Origin: an uncultured Geobacteraceae bacterium
GTDB taxonomy: Bacteria; Desulfobacterota; Desulfuromonadia; Geobacterales; Pseudopelobacteraceae
Direction: 5' to 3'
DNA length: 64,000 nt
NCBI GenBank assembly: GCA_903925005.1
Contig: CAIYDX010000402.1
Coordinates: forward strand, 1-64,000
Shown: piece by piece, positions 53,095 to 61,971 of the stretch
Layout: every line of letters starts with the position of its first letter
Position numbering within the stretch: position 1 is the stretch's first letter
Translations under genes and position numbers: made by a program
Notes under the pieces: generated by a model
What the model was told of the DNA's origin: nothing
Databases searched by the model: none
The model's input: the letters and a program-made list of their open reading frames with translations, nothing else

Positions 53095-53115
53095 ACTTGA
53101 GACAGGCTGCCTCGC

Positions 53116-54075
53116 TTAGCAGAGCCAGTGCAGAGCGGCTTCGAACGCTCGCACAGTTTTGGCCCGCCGCAGCTCCTTGAGCAGTTTTGCCAGCTCCGGA
53201 TCATCCAGGTACGCGATAATCTCCTTGATCTTATTCAGCACCTGCGTATCGCCGCAGAACAGCTGGCCGTAACGGATCAGCATCTCCCTCAGATAGTGGT
53301 CAAGCTCTCCTCTTCGCTCTTCCCGGCCTGGCTCGGGGTTCACCAATCCGCGCAGGCGTAGGAACAGCCGCGGATCGGCAATCGCCCCCCGCCCCAGCAT
53401 CAGCCCGGCAGCGCCGGTTTCGCTCAGCACCCGTCCGCCATCGGCAGCGCTCCGGATATCCCCGTTGGCAATCACCGGCAGCCGGGTCTCCCGCACCACC
53501 CGGGCGGTCGCCCCATGGTCGGCTACTCCGTTGTACTTCTGAACCACGGTTCTAGGGTGCAGCACCAGGAAATCCACCCCGCTCGATTCAAAGAGCGGCA
53601 GCAGCGACAGGATCTGGTCCGGATCATCGTACCCGGTCCGGATCTTGACGGAGAAAGAACCGGAGATAACCTCCCGCAGGGCGGGGATGACCTCCGCAAG
53701 ATTGTCCGGACAGCGGAGCATCCCCCCACCGGTCAGGCCGCCCCCCATCCGGCCATAGGGGCATCCCATATTGAGGTTGATATGTGCAGCACCGGCCTCC
53801 TGCGCGACCCGGACCGCCAAGACCAGCGCCTCCCGCTCATGCCCCACCAACTGCACCACCAGCGGCACCCCGTCCTGCTCAGAGGCGACATCCCGCAGGT
53901 CAACAGCGGTAAGCCCCGCTCCCGCCGGTGCAGTATTGACGCGCATGAACTCGGTAAAGATGACGTCGGGCCGGACATGTTCGATAAAATAAGCGCGCAA
54001 GGCCCGGTTGGTCAGCCCCTGCATCGGCGCCAGCATCAGAGGTGTGGTTCCAGTTTGCCACGGGAGTACCGTCAT
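53116..54075 (-). CDS. tRNA-dihydrouridine synthase (Dus family)
   Basis: 319 residues, a flavin-dependent TIM-barrel enzyme that reduces uridine to dihydrouridine in the D loop of tRNA. Motifs: LAPMQGLTNRALRAYF, INLNMGCPYGRM with the catalytic Cys, SVKIRTGYDD, LHPRTVVQKY (family usually HGRT/HPRT), VIANGDIRSAADG and GLMLGRGAIADP. The C-terminal helical RNA-binding domain is present. It lies downstream of dapL on the same strand, about 130 bases after it, with a terminator between, so it may have its own promoter. The subfamily (DusA, B or C) was not decided. Confidence 0.93.
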   Translation of the reverse strand: MTVLPWQTGTTPLMLAPMQGLTNRALRAYFIEHVRPDVIFTEFMRVNTAPAGAGLTAVDLRDVASEQDGVPLVVQLVGHEREALVLAVRVAQEAGAAHINLNMGCPYGRMGGGLTGGGMLRCPDNLAEVIPALREVISGSFSVKIRTGYDDPDQILSLLPLFESSGVDFLVLHPRTVVQKYNGVADHGATARVVRETRLPVIANGDIRSAADGGRVLSETGAAGLMLGRGAIADPRLFLRLRGLVNPEPGREERRGELDHYLREMLIRYGQLFCGDTQVLNKIKEIIAYLDDPELAKLLKELRRAKTVRAFEAALHWLC

Positions 54076-54201
54076 GCCGCGTTTGCCGTTTCCGGCGGTT
54101 TCTGAACGGAGCAGCGGACGGTCGTGTCGTTATGGGAGGAAAGAATGTTCATGTTCGTATTGTTGCTCAACTGGTAGGGAAATTACAAGCATGGAAAGAG
54201 C

Positions 54202-54226
54202 AAAGGCGGCCTTGTCGGCCGCCTTT
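54202..54226 (-). terminator. Terminator between dapL and dus
   Basis: AAAGGCGGCC (54202-54211) and GGCCGCCTTT (54217-54226) make a perfect 10-bp stem with loop TTGTC. On the minus strand it comes 9 bases after the dapL stop; only a short T tract follows. It should end or attenuate the dap transcript. Confidence 0.8.
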
Positions 54227-54234
54227 CATCAATC

Positions 54235-55467
54235 CTACTTGAGATTTTTCTTGATGCGTTCCACCGCCTCAATCACATTCTCGCGATGGCCGAAGGCCGA
54301 CAACCGGAAGTACCCTTCCCCGCTCGGACCGAAACCGGAACCGGGCGTTCCGACCACGTTGCATTCGGTCAGCAGCTTGTCAAAGAACTCCCAACTGGTC
54401 AGGTTGCCCGGCGTCTTGAGCCAGATGTATGGGGCGTTAACGCCGCCGAAACAGGTAACACCGGCTTCCTTCAAACCTTCACGGATGATGCGGGCGTTCT
54501 CCATGTAATAATCGATGACCTCTTTGGTCTCTGCCCACCCTTCGTCGCTGTAGACCGCGGCAGCGGCACGCTGGACCGGGTAGGAAGCGCCGTTGAACTT
54601 GGTGGTGGTGCGGCGCAGCCAGAGCTTGTTAAAGCTGTATTTCTCGCCGCTGGTCGTGGTGCCCATTACCTCTTCAGGCACGACCACCAGGCCGCAGCGG
54701 ACGCCGGTGAAGCCGGCGGTCTTGGAGAACGAACGGAACTCGATGGCACACTTCTTGGCACCTTCGATCTCGTAAATTGAATGCGGGATTGCGGGATCGG
54801 TGATGAACGCCTCGTAGGCGGCGTCGAAGAAGATCACCGCGTCGTTGGCGTTAGCGTAATCAACCCATTTCTTCAGCTCGGCCTTGGAGGCCACCACGCC
54901 GGTCGGGTTGTTGGGGAAGCAGAGATAGATGATATCCACCTTCCCGGTCGGCAGCGCCGGGATGAAGCCGCTGGCTTCGTTGCACGGCATGTAGACGATC
55001 CCTTTGTAATACCCCTTGTCGTCGGCATCGCCGGTACGGCCGATCATCACGTTAGTGTCGTTGTAGACCGGATAGACCGGGTCGCCGATCGCGACGACGT
55101 TGTCCATCGCAAAGATGTCGAGGATGTTGGCGCAGTCGCACTTGGAACCGTCGGAGATGAACATCTCTTCTGTTTTCAGTGACACGCCCAGCGGTTTGTA
55201 GGATTTCTCGATAATGGCGTTGATCAGCCAGTCATACCCCTGCTCCGGGCCGTAGCCGGCGAACTTGTCGGTAGTAGCCAGATCGTCCACGGCGTCGTGG
55301 AAGGCTTTCAGTACAGCCGGAGCCAGCGGGCGGGTAACATCGCCGATGCCGAGACGGATGACCTTTGCGGTCGGATTGGCTTCGGCAAAGGCGCGCACGC
55401 GGCGGCCGATCTCGGGGAACAGGTAACCGGCTTTGAGTTTCAGATAGTTGTCGTTGATTTTTGCCAT
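54235..55467 (-). CDS. dapL: LL-diaminopimelate aminotransferase
   Basis: 410 residues, a fold-type I PLP aminotransferase. It begins [20 protein letters not shown], has [37 protein letters not shown], and the PLP lysine in [14 protein letters not shown]. DapL converts L-tetrahydrodipicolinate straight to LL-diaminopimelate, skipping the succinylase or acetylase steps; dapD/dapE are not seen. GGAG is 11 bases upstream of the ATG. It is the last dap gene on the strand, following the vapBC pair by 33 bases. Confidence 0.96.
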   Translation of the reverse strand: MAKINDNYLKLKAGYLFPEIGRRVRAFAEANPTAKVIRLGIGDVTRPLAPAVLKAFHDAVDDLATTDKFAGYGPEQGYDWLINAIIEKSYKPLGVSLKTEEMFISDGSKCDCANILDIFAMDNVVAIGDPVYPVYNDTNVMIGRTGDADDKGYYKGIVYMPCNEASGFIPALPTGKVDIIYLCFPNNPTGVVASKAELKKWVDYANANDAVIFFDAAYEAFITDPAIPHSIYEIEGAKKCAIEFRSFSKTAGFTGVRCGLVVVPEEVMGTTTSGEKYSFNKLWLRRTTTKFNGASYPVQRAAAAVYSDEGWAETKEVIDYYMENARIIREGLKEAGVTCFGGVNAPYIWLKTPGNLTSWEFFDKLLTECNVVGTPGSGFGPSGEGYFRLSAFGHRENVIEAVERIKKNLK

Positions 55468-55500
55468 TACTTACTTTTCTCCTTATTGCGTAATAAATTG

Positions 55501-55905
55501 CTATTTGATCAGAATAAATCCCATTGTCGAAAAATGACCATCAAAGGTAAAGGCTTGCTTCAGCTTTAAAGACTTCATCAAAGCAAATGAGGTGCAATCA
55601 GTAAAACTGAATGCTTGGTCTTCGAACTTTTTAAACAGTTCAAATGCTTTGGCAAAATGGGCATCATCAATGTCTTTAATTGTAACGACACCGCTTGCCA
55701 ATATTCTGTTACCAAAATCCATAGCAACAGTATGTCCCAGGTTATAGCGTAGCCAAGTTATTGTTTCGCTGATGACATAGGTAGATGTAACAAGGCGGGT
55801 ATTGACAGACTGAAATTGTTTCTGAATAGCAACTGCTTCTTGATGGTAGGTATCACGTCTGTCGGTGAGCGCTATCCAGGCACTTGTATCGACAAAGGTT
55901 GTCAC
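55501..55905 (-). CDS. vapC: PIN-domain toxin (VapC-like)
   Basis: 134 residues read from GTG 55905, which overlaps the antitoxin stop as GTGA (55902-55905); an ATG 8 codons upstream lies inside the antitoxin and is less likely. A PIN-domain ribonuclease: FVDTSAWIAL with the first Asp, YVISETITWLRY with the Glu, and SFTDCTSFALMKSL with the C-terminal Asp cluster. VapC toxins cut tRNA or rRNA when the antitoxin is lost. The gene is richer in A/T than the dap genes around it, consistent with horizontal arrival. Confidence 0.88.
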   Translation of the reverse strand: MTTFVDTSAWIALTDRRDTYHQEAVAIQKQFQSVNTRLVTSTYVISETITWLRYNLGHTVAMDFGNRILASGVVTIKDIDDAHFAKAFELFKKFEDQAFSFTDCTSFALMKSLKLKQAFTFDGHFSTMGFILIK

Positions 55906-56168
55906 CGCCGGTGAACACCGTAAAGACACTGATCATGCTTTAATGAACCATCCCCGGAATTACTTTCACACATTCCGATAATCCCTAAAATAGAGTCATT
56001 ATCCCATTTTGCCCGTTTTTTTGTTTTTGAAGATGGAAGTATCTGCTCTTTAGCAATAACAATGACCTCATTTTTAAGTTTATGAACCCATTTATATAGT
56101 TCAGGCATAATTGAGTCGGGGCAAGAGTTTATCTCAGCAATTATTTTTTCACGATACGTAGTCGCCAT
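55902..56168 (-). CDS. Putative VapB-type antitoxin
   Basis: 88 residues from ATG 56168 (GAGGAGG 8 bases upstream); a GTG two codons earlier is possible. It opens MATTYREKIIAEINSCPDSI and has a central PELYKWVHKLKNEV helix with KTKKRAKWDNDS, fitting a short antitoxin that wraps its PIN partner through the C-terminal half. No clear AbrB or RHH DNA-binding motif is visible, so its fold is uncertain; the role rests on its tight overlap with the PIN gene. It lies 21 bases after the dapB stop. Confidence 0.72.
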   Translation of the reverse strand: MATTYREKIIAEINSCPDSIMPELYKWVHKLKNEVIVIAKEQILPSSKTKKRAKWDNDSILGIIGMCESNSGDGSLKHDQCLYGVHRR

Positions 56169-56189
56169 GCACACTTCCTCCTCTCAAAC

Positions 56190-56993
56190 CTACTTCAACC
56201 CCAACACATCCTGCATGTCATACAGCCCCGGCGTCTTGCCGACTACCCATTTCGCCGCACGCACGGAACCGCGCGAAAACATGTCGCGGGTCATGGCGCG
56301 GTGCGAAATTTCGATCCGCTCCCCCATGCCGATGAAGTAGACGGTGTGCTCGCCGACGATGTCGCCGCCCCGAACCGTCTGCATGCCGATTTCTTCCTTG
56401 GTCCGCTCGCCGCAGATCCCTTCGCGGTGGTAGTTGGCCACCTTGTTGTAGTCCCGCCCCAGCGCTTCAGCAACGACCTCGCCCATGCGCACGGCAGTTC
56501 CTGACGGTGAGTCTTTTTTCTTGTTGTGGTGCAGTTCGACGATCTCGACGTCAAAATCATCGCCGAGAGTTTTTGCGACATCTTTCAAAACCTTGAAGCA
56601 GACGTTGACCCCCACCGACATGTTGGGCGCCAGTACCGCCGGGATATCCTTGGCCAGTTCGGCTGCCAGCGCGCGCTCCTCGGGGGTGAAGCCGGTGGAA
56701 CCGATCACGATCGCCTTCTTCTGCAGGGCGCACACTTCCAGATTTTTAAGCGAAACTTTGGGTGATGTGAAATCGATCAGCACGTCACAGGCGGCGACAA
56801 CCGCATTCAAGCTGTCGGTGATCAGGACACCACTCTTGCCGCACCCGGCCAGAAGCCCGGCGTCCTCCCCGATCTGGGGATGCCCCGGACGTTCCAGAGC
56901 GGCACAGAATTCGACCCCTTCAGCTTCAATAATGGAAGTGATGATGCGCTGTCCCATCCGCCCCGCAGCGCCGCACACGGCTACTTTAATCAT
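56190..56993 (-). CDS. dapB: 4-hydroxy-tetrahydrodipicolinate reductase
   Basis: 267 residues. NAD(P)H-binding Rossmann motif VAVCGAAGRMGQRI at the N-terminus, DVLIDFTSPKVSLKNL, IGSTGFTPEE, the catalytic VELHHNKKKDSPSGTA and GGDIVGEHTVYFIG of the C-terminal domain. It reduces the DapA product to tetrahydrodipicolinate. The start has AGAATC rather than a strong ribosome site. It is the second dap gene; the repeat at 57027-57144 separates it from dapA. Confidence 0.97.
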   Translation of the reverse strand: MIKVAVCGAAGRMGQRIITSIIEAEGVEFCAALERPGHPQIGEDAGLLAGCGKSGVLITDSLNAVVAACDVLIDFTSPKVSLKNLEVCALQKKAIVIGSTGFTPEERALAAELAKDIPAVLAPNMSVGVNVCFKVLKDVAKTLGDDFDVEIVELHHNKKKDSPSGTAVRMGEVVAEALGRDYNKVANYHREGICGERTKEEIGMQTVRGGDIVGEHTVYFIGMGERIEISHRAMTRDMFSRGSVRAAKWVVGKTPGLYDMQDVLGLK

Positions 56994-57026
56994 AGAGATT
57001 CTCCGTTTTTTTATATCACTACAGAT

Positions 57027-57144
57027 GGAAGTGCGATTTTTTTGTCATATCAAGGCGCCGAGGAAGAGCGCGGAGGCGTAGCAGCGCTACGCCGCACAAG
57101 CGATGACGAAGGCAACGCCGAGATGGCGAAAAAAGCGCGCTTCC
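57027..57144. repeat. 118-bp MITE-like element (copy B) between dapA and dapB
   Basis: Ends: GGAAGTGCGATTTTTTTGTC (from 57027) and an imperfect inverted copy ending CGCGCTTCC at 57144, 19 of 24 bases matching. The core reads ATCAAGGCGCCGAGGAAG, GGAGGCGTAGCAGCGCTACG and GATGACGAAGGCAACGCCGAG and aligns with copy A at 47573-47691, which has almost the same length. The last base is the first base of the dapA stop codon on the minus strand, so the element sits flush against dapA. It may affect dapA-dapB mRNA processing. Confidence 0.75.
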
Positions 57145-58016
57145 TAGATCAGCTTGTACTCTTTCATAATGGCTGCCAGCTTCTCCTTGTTCCCCGCGCT
57201 CATTTCGCAGAGCGGCAAGCGCACCTCGTCGGAACACTTGCCCATCAGCCCGAGAGCGGTCTTGACCGGAATCGGGTTGGACTCCATGAACATGGCATTG
57301 CCGATCTTCAGGGTGCCCAGATGCAGCTCGCGGGCTTTTTCCAGATCACCGGCAAAGAAAGCGTCGGTCAAATCCCCGACCGCTTTGGGCATAATGTTGG
57401 CCAACACCGAGATGATCCCCTTGGCGCCGCAGGCCATCATCGGGAAAGTGATGAAGTCGTCACCGGAGAAAACGTCAATCTGGCTGCCGCAGAGCGCCAG
57501 GATTTCGGATGCCTGCTGCAGGGAGCCGGTCGCCTCCTTGATCGCGACGATATTTTTGTGCGGAGCCAGACGGGCCACGGTCTCGGGAAGCAGATTGACG
57601 CCGGTGCGTCCCGGTACGTTGTAGAGGATCTGGGGGATATCAACGGCATCGGCAATGGCGGTGTAGTGACGATACAACCCTTCCTGGGTCGGCTTGTTGT
57701 AGTAGGGGGTCACCAGCAGCACACCGGCCACGCCCATCTCTTTCGCTTCGCGGGTAAGGTTGATGGCTTCGGCGGTGGAGTTGGAACCGGTGCCGGCGAT
57801 AACCGGGACGCGTCCCTTAGCCTGCTCGAAAACAATCCGGATCACATCCATATGCTCTTCGTTATCCAGCGTGGAAGACTCGCCGGTGGTGCCGCAGGCA
57901 ACGATCGCGTCGGTGCCGTTCTCGATCTGGAAATCCACCAGTTCACGCAGCTTCTGCTCGTCAACCGCGCCGTTTTTAAATGGCGTCACTATTGCTACAA
58001 TACTTCCCTTGAACAT
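57144..58016 (-). CDS. dapA: 4-hydroxy-tetrahydrodipicolinate synthase
   Basis: 290 residues, a TIM-barrel Schiff-base aldolase. Family motifs: MFKGSIVAIVTPFKNGAVDE, CGTTGESSTLDNEEH, VTPYYNKPTQEGLYRHYTAI, YNVPGRTGVNL with the catalytic Tyr, and IVAIKEATGSLQ with the Schiff-base Lys. It condenses pyruvate with aspartate semialdehyde. GGAGG is upstream of the ATG. It is the first dap gene on the strand, with its own promoter at 58100-58129. It ends right at the edge of the repeat. Confidence 0.97.
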   Translation of the reverse strand: MFKGSIVAIVTPFKNGAVDEQKLRELVDFQIENGTDAIVACGTTGESSTLDNEEHMDVIRIVFEQAKGRVPVIAGTGSNSTAEAINLTREAKEMGVAGVLLVTPYYNKPTQEGLYRHYTAIADAVDIPQILYNVPGRTGVNLLPETVARLAPHKNIVAIKEATGSLQQASEILALCGSQIDVFSGDDFITFPMMACGAKGIISVLANIMPKAVGDLTDAFFAGDLEKARELHLGTLKIGNAMFMESNPIPVKTALGLMGKCSDEVRLPLCEMSAGNKEKLAAIMKEYKLI

Positions 58017-58099
58017 GACTGAATACCTCCTGGATTGATTCCCGATCTATTTTATTTTACAAGCCCTGACGAACAGGACAGCTAACAATAAAGTGTATA

Positions 58100-58129
58100 T
58101 TTGTAGCATAGGAGAGGGCTGGAAGTCAA
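58100..58129 (-). promoter_or_regulatory. Promoter of dapA
   Basis: On the minus strand TTGACT (58124-58129), an 18-base spacer and TACAAA (58100-58105). Transcription would start about 75 bases upstream of the dapA ATG. It separates dapA from the diaguanylate cyclase gene, which is on the same strand. No lysine riboswitch was recognised in the leader. Confidence 0.55.
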
Positions 58130-58231
58130 AAAATAAGGTATATTATGAAGGATATTATTGCCCGCAGACATGATCGTCCGGTTGCGGAGATCAGGATTAC
58201 TCTATTTATATTGCTCCAATATCAGAACGTA

Positions 58232-59236
58232 TCAGTTGCAGACACCGTTTCGTCCAGCTGCTTTTGCACGATACAGGGCAATATCGGCGCGTTTCAGCAG
58301 CGTTTCATCGCTGTCTTTCCCCGTTACTTCGGCAACTCCGATCGATAGAGTCATTGTGAGCTTGGCGCCATCGAGATGAAAACGGCTTCCCCGCACCTCC
58401 TCGCACAGCTTCCAGGCGACTTCCGTTGCCGCAACGGCGTCGCTTTTAACAAGAATGAGGGCATATTCATCGCCACCGAAACGGGCAAAAAAATCACTTC
58501 CCCGGAGTGAAGCCTTGATTTTCAACGCAACCCCCTTCAAAATCCGGTCGCCGGCCAGATGGCCGTGCGTATCATTAACAACCTTGAAGTTATCAAGGTC
58601 GATCATCAATAAAGAAAACGGCTCGCCGTACCGTTTGTGTAATGCGATCATCTCATTCAGCTTTTCATCGAAATAGCTTCGATTTGCCAAATGTGTCAAA
58701 CCGTCAATCCTTACCGCCGTGCGCAGAGTCTCGATCTGGCGCTGCTGTTCCAGCAGTGCCTCACGAGATTTGGTCAGCTCTCCCTTCAAGGTATTGTTTC
58801 TTGAAATCACATGGTCAATCTCCTTCAACAAAAGAGAATGCGCCTCGCTCAAGTCAGCCGTTGGGTCTATACTGTTCACGGAACTTTTCACATCCCCAAG
58901 CACCAGCGAAGAATCGCTGGCCGCCTTGTCCGCCCGTTGAATGTGCATCGCCATAATCAAAAGGATACTTCTGATCGTTTGCGCGGAATCGTACAGATCC
59001 TGTTCGCGCTGATCAACCGCATGAAGCTGATCAGCCGTCTCATCCCCCTCCTCCTCCGGGCGCCCCTCGACACCTGACCGCTTGCTGCAAATCCGGGCCG
59101 CCAGTGAAAACAGTTGTCGTATTGACCCGATAATATCAAAACTTTCTCCGGAACTGATCTTTTGGGCGACATACAGAATCATCATACCGGCTATCAGTCC
59201 GGATCCAAAGACAAGAAGATACGTTGATATGCTCAC
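58232..59236 (-). CDS. Membrane-anchored diguanylate cyclase (GGDEF)
   Basis: 334 residues. One N-terminal transmembrane helix (STYLLVFGSGLIAGMMILYVA), an acidic linker, a helical region (80-165, coiled coil), and a GGDEF domain with RIDGLTHLANRSYFDEKL, LLMIDLDNFKVVNDTHGH and the active-site RFGGDEYAL. The inhibitory I-site RxxD (RGSD) lies 5 residues before GGDEY, so product feedback is expected. It makes cyclic di-GMP, opposite to the two HD-GYP proteins in the window. The sensor input is not evident; no periplasmic domain. Confidence 0.94.
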   Translation of the reverse strand: MSISTYLLVFGSGLIAGMMILYVAQKISSGESFDIIGSIRQLFSLAARICSKRSGVEGRPEEEGDETADQLHAVDQREQDLYDSAQTIRSILLIMAMHIQRADKAASDSSLVLGDVKSSVNSIDPTADLSEAHSLLLKEIDHVISRNNTLKGELTKSREALLEQQRQIETLRTAVRIDGLTHLANRSYFDEKLNEMIALHKRYGEPFSLLMIDLDNFKVVNDTHGHLAGDRILKGVALKIKASLRGSDFFARFGGDEYALILVKSDAVAATEVAWKLCEEVRGSRFHLDGAKLTMTLSIGVAEVTGKDSDETLLKRADIALYRAKAAGRNGVCN

Positions 59237-59456
59237 TAAGAAATCCTCCTAAACATCAAATCAAGAAAGAGATATTGTAATCGATCCAGTCAGAGTATCA
59301 AGTACTTTGTTTAACACACGGTATCATCAATATACTTGTCTGCATGAGAACAGAGAGAAATCTGATGCATCCGGCACGGCATATGCCTGTGAAAAATCAC
59401 TCCCGCAGGCACGCAAGATATGTTACAGTTGCATAATTTTACACAAGGACCATTTC

Positions 59457-60071
59457 ATGCTGATCCCTAACACATCCCCCACCTTTCTCCCGTGGGAGGA
59501 TAATGATCCATCTCCGATTTGGAGCGGGATATTTGGCAACAACAACCCCCTGGCGCTGGAAATCGGCTGCGGCGTCGGTGATTTTGTCGTACAGATGGCG
59601 GTTCTGCACCCCGACCTTAATTTTATCGCCCTTGATTTCTACAACAAAGGGTGCATAAAAACCTGCAAACGGATCGACAAGGCCGGGCTGACTAATGTGC
59701 GTGTACTGAGGGCCGAAGCGCGCAGTTTCATCGAAGCCTGCATTCCGGCGGGAACACTGCGAATGGTAGTCATCAACTGCCCCGATCCCTGGCCCAAACT
59801 GCGCCACAGAAAGAGACGCCTGGTCAATTCCGATTTCGTCAGCTATCTGTCGAACTTTATGCGACCGGACGCCGATTTGTACTTCGCCACCGATTTTGTC
59901 GATTACGGCCTGGATGTCGCCGAGTTCATGGCGGTTCAAACCGGATTCGTCAATCAGCTTGCTCCGGATACATTCCGTCATAATCTGGAAGGGTATCCGG
60001 TTTCAAAATACATGCGCCGTTTTCTGGATATGGGACAGCCGATTTACTACGTTCACTACCGGAAGATATAA
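59457..60071 (+). CDS. trmB: tRNA (guanine-N7)-methyltransferase
   Basis: 204 residues from ATG 59457 (AAGGACC upstream); an ORF extension to 59307 adds 50 residues not typical of the family. SAM-binding LALEIGCGVGDFVVQMA, FIALDFYNKGCIKTCKRI, and the TrmB hallmark INCPDPWPKLRHRKRRLVN, then YFATDFVDYGLDVAEF. It makes m7G46 in tRNA. FYNKGC replaces the usual Glu-x-x-Arg region partly. The symporter small subunit gene follows 22 bases downstream. Confidence 0.93.
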   Translation: MLIPNTSPTFLPWEDNDPSPIWSGIFGNNNPLALEIGCGVGDFVVQMAVLHPDLNFIALDFYNKGCIKTCKRIDKAGLTNVRVLRAEARSFIEACIPAGTLRMVVINCPDPWPKLRHRKRRLVNSDFVSYLSNFMRPDADLYFATDFVDYGLDVAEFMAVQTGFVNQLAPDTFRHNLEGYPVSKYMRRFLDMGQPIYYVHYRKI

Positions 60072-60093
60072 GGATTATTGGTTGGGAGACATC

Positions 60094-60441
60094 ATGAATG
60101 AGACTTCTTCACATACCGATCCCAGCTTTTTCAGGCCGCGCGGCGCTTCAATGCGGGGCGAGGTTCGCGTCATCAAACTTGTCCTGTCGGGGTGGCTGAT
60201 AGCCATTGTCGGCTTTCAACTTTTTGCATATCTTCTGGAAGTCAACTATTCCGCACTGTTGCTCGAAGAGCTTACCTTTTTCAATCTGCCGATTCAGTTC
60301 TGGCTGAGTGGCCAGCTTCTGCCGCTCTGGTTCATCATTCTCTGCGGGCTATTCAACATCTGGATGGACCGCCACACGGAACCATCGCAGGAAGGCTCGC
60401 TCCGTTTTCGCATAAGACCGGCCGACGGGGAGGACGAATAA
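60094..60441 (+). CDS. Sodium:solute symporter small subunit (DUF4212-like)
   Basis: 115 residues from ATG 60094 (GGGAG upstream). Two transmembrane helices (about 30-50 VIKLVLSGWLIAIVGFQLF, and 72-92 WLSGQLLPLWFIILCGLFN) separated by a short loop, with charged ends. The arrangement directly before a large SSS permease, with the stop TAA abutting its ATG, is that of the DUF4212 small subunits of two-part acetate/organic-acid symporters. The assignment rests on context and topology more than on sequence. Confidence 0.72.
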   Translation: MNETSSHTDPSFFRPRGASMRGEVRVIKLVLSGWLIAIVGFQLFAYLLEVNYSALLLEELTFFNLPIQFWLSGQLLPLWFIILCGLFNIWMDRHTEPSQEGSLRFRIRPADGEDE

Positions 60442-61971
60442 ATGGCCTCCGGAATTGTACAGCTCGTGCCGTTAGCCATTGTAGCCGGCATGTTTGCACT
60501 TTTCATCCTTTCCGGGCTGCGCAGTCGCTCCAGACAGGCCTCAGAATACGATTTGAGCGGCAGCTATACCGGACGAATCGGCATCGGAGCGGGCATCGCC
60601 AGCAACTGGATGAGCTCCGCCAGCTTTCTCGGCGTGGCCGGCATGTTTTACCTGAAGGGCTATTTTGCCATGACTTACATAGTGGGATGGACCGGCGGAT
60701 ATGTTCTGCTGCTGGTGCTGATCGCCACGCAAATCAGACGTTTTGGTAAATTTACGGCACCGGATTTTGTCGGTTTCCGCTATGAGTCCGACGCAGCCCG
60801 CACCCTGGCGGCGCTGATTTCGATAATCATCATGATTATTTTCTGCGCCGCCCAATTTCGCGGCATCGCGCTGCTGGTCTCGTGGCTTTTCGGTATCGGC
60901 TATATCCCGGCGGTTGTAGTTGGAACCTCACTGTTTGTATCATTTGTCGTAGTTTCCGGGATAATGGGAACGGCCCGCAATCAGAAGCTGCAGTATTTCG
61001 TGCTGATCACCACATTCATCCTGCCGTTGATGCTGTTGACCCGCAAGCTGGGCTATTTCTGGATTTTGCCACAGTTCGGCTACGGAGCGGCCATCGGCGA
61101 ACTGCAGCAGCAGTTCGGCCTTAACTGGTCGGAACCATTTGCCGGAACGTCTCTCTTCGAATGGCTTGCACTCTGCTTTACTCTGATGTTCGGCACCGCC
61201 GGAATGCCGCACGTACTCTCCCGGTTCTACATGGCTCCCGGCATACGGGATGCACGCTGGGGGGTAGTCTGGGGACTGTTCTTTATCGCCCTGATCTACT
61301 GGTCGGCTCCGGCGTACGGCGTACTGGCAAGGCTATTTGAAGCTCGCAACGGCCTGACCGTCAACATGGGCAACATCGATGCCGCCGACATGATCGTACT
61401 CTCGGCAGCCGGCCTGGGTGGGCTGCCGCTCTGGGCGGTCGGTCTCCTGGCCGCCGGAGGCATGAGCGCCGCTTTTTCTACATCAGCCGGAGTGTTGATG
61501 ACCGGTTCCGCTTCATTCTCGTTTGATATTTACCCGCGCCTGATTCGTCCCGGCGCTTCAGAACAGGATAAAGTCCGTGCCGCCAAAGTTTTTTTTCTGG
61601 TTATGGCTGTTATTGTAATGGCCCTGACCTTTCAGCCATGGGGAATGATCGCCGAGATTGCCGCTTTTGCCTTTGCAGTGGCCGGCAACACCTTGTTCCC
61701 GACTTTCCTGCTCGGAATATGGTGGCCCAGGGCCAATGCCGCCGGCATCATCTGCGGCATGCTGACCGGACTGGTCATCAGCTTTGTTCCCCTGTTTGCC
61801 GGCAATTCAGTGCCATTCATATCGCACCTGCTGCCATTCACATCATCAGCTTTTATCGGTGCACCTTTGGTCATAATCGTGATGATCGTCTCCTCATTGC
61901 TGACCGCACCGCCATCACCGGCCATCAGGCTCTTTATAAGCCGTGATGTGCATGATTGCCCTGAAGAATAA
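60442..61971 (+). CDS. Sodium:solute symporter (SSS family), large subunit
   Basis: 509 residues with about 13 transmembrane segments. It starts at the ATG right after the small-subunit stop. Family features: SEYDLSGSYTGRIGIGAGIA, SNWMSSASFLGVAGMFYLKG, GFRYESDAARTLAALIS, and GGMSAAFSTSAGVLMTGSAS near the Na+ site. It is most like the ActP/VC2705 branch that carries acetate, propionate or other monocarboxylates. Actual substrate is not known. The next gene overlaps its stop by 1 base (TAATG). Confidence 0.9.
   Translation: MASGIVQLVPLAIVAGMFALFILSGLRSRSRQASEYDLSGSYTGRIGIGAGIASNWMSSASFLGVAGMFYLKGYFAMTYIVGWTGGYVLLLVLIATQIRRFGKFTAPDFVGFRYESDAARTLAALISIIIMIIFCAAQFRGIALLVSWLFGIGYIPAVVVGTSLFVSFVVVSGIMGTARNQKLQYFVLITTFILPLMLLTRKLGYFWILPQFGYGAAIGELQQQFGLNWSEPFAGTSLFEWLALCFTLMFGTAGMPHVLSRFYMAPGIRDARWGVVWGLFFIALIYWSAPAYGVLARLFEARNGLTVNMGNIDAADMIVLSAAGLGGLPLWAVGLLAAGGMSAAFSTSAGVLMTGSASFSFDIYPRLIRPGASEQDKVRAAKVFFLVMAVIVMALTFQPWGMIAEIAAFAFAVAGNTLFPTFLLGIWWPRANAAGIICGMLTGLVISFVPLFAGNSVPFISHLLPFTSSAFIGAPLVIIVMIVSSLLTAPPSPAIRLFISRDVHDCPEE

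Noticed and set aside
58017-58231. Lysine riboswitch before dapA
   Set aside because: The 75-base leader is too short and lacks the conserved junction; only a promoter is supported.
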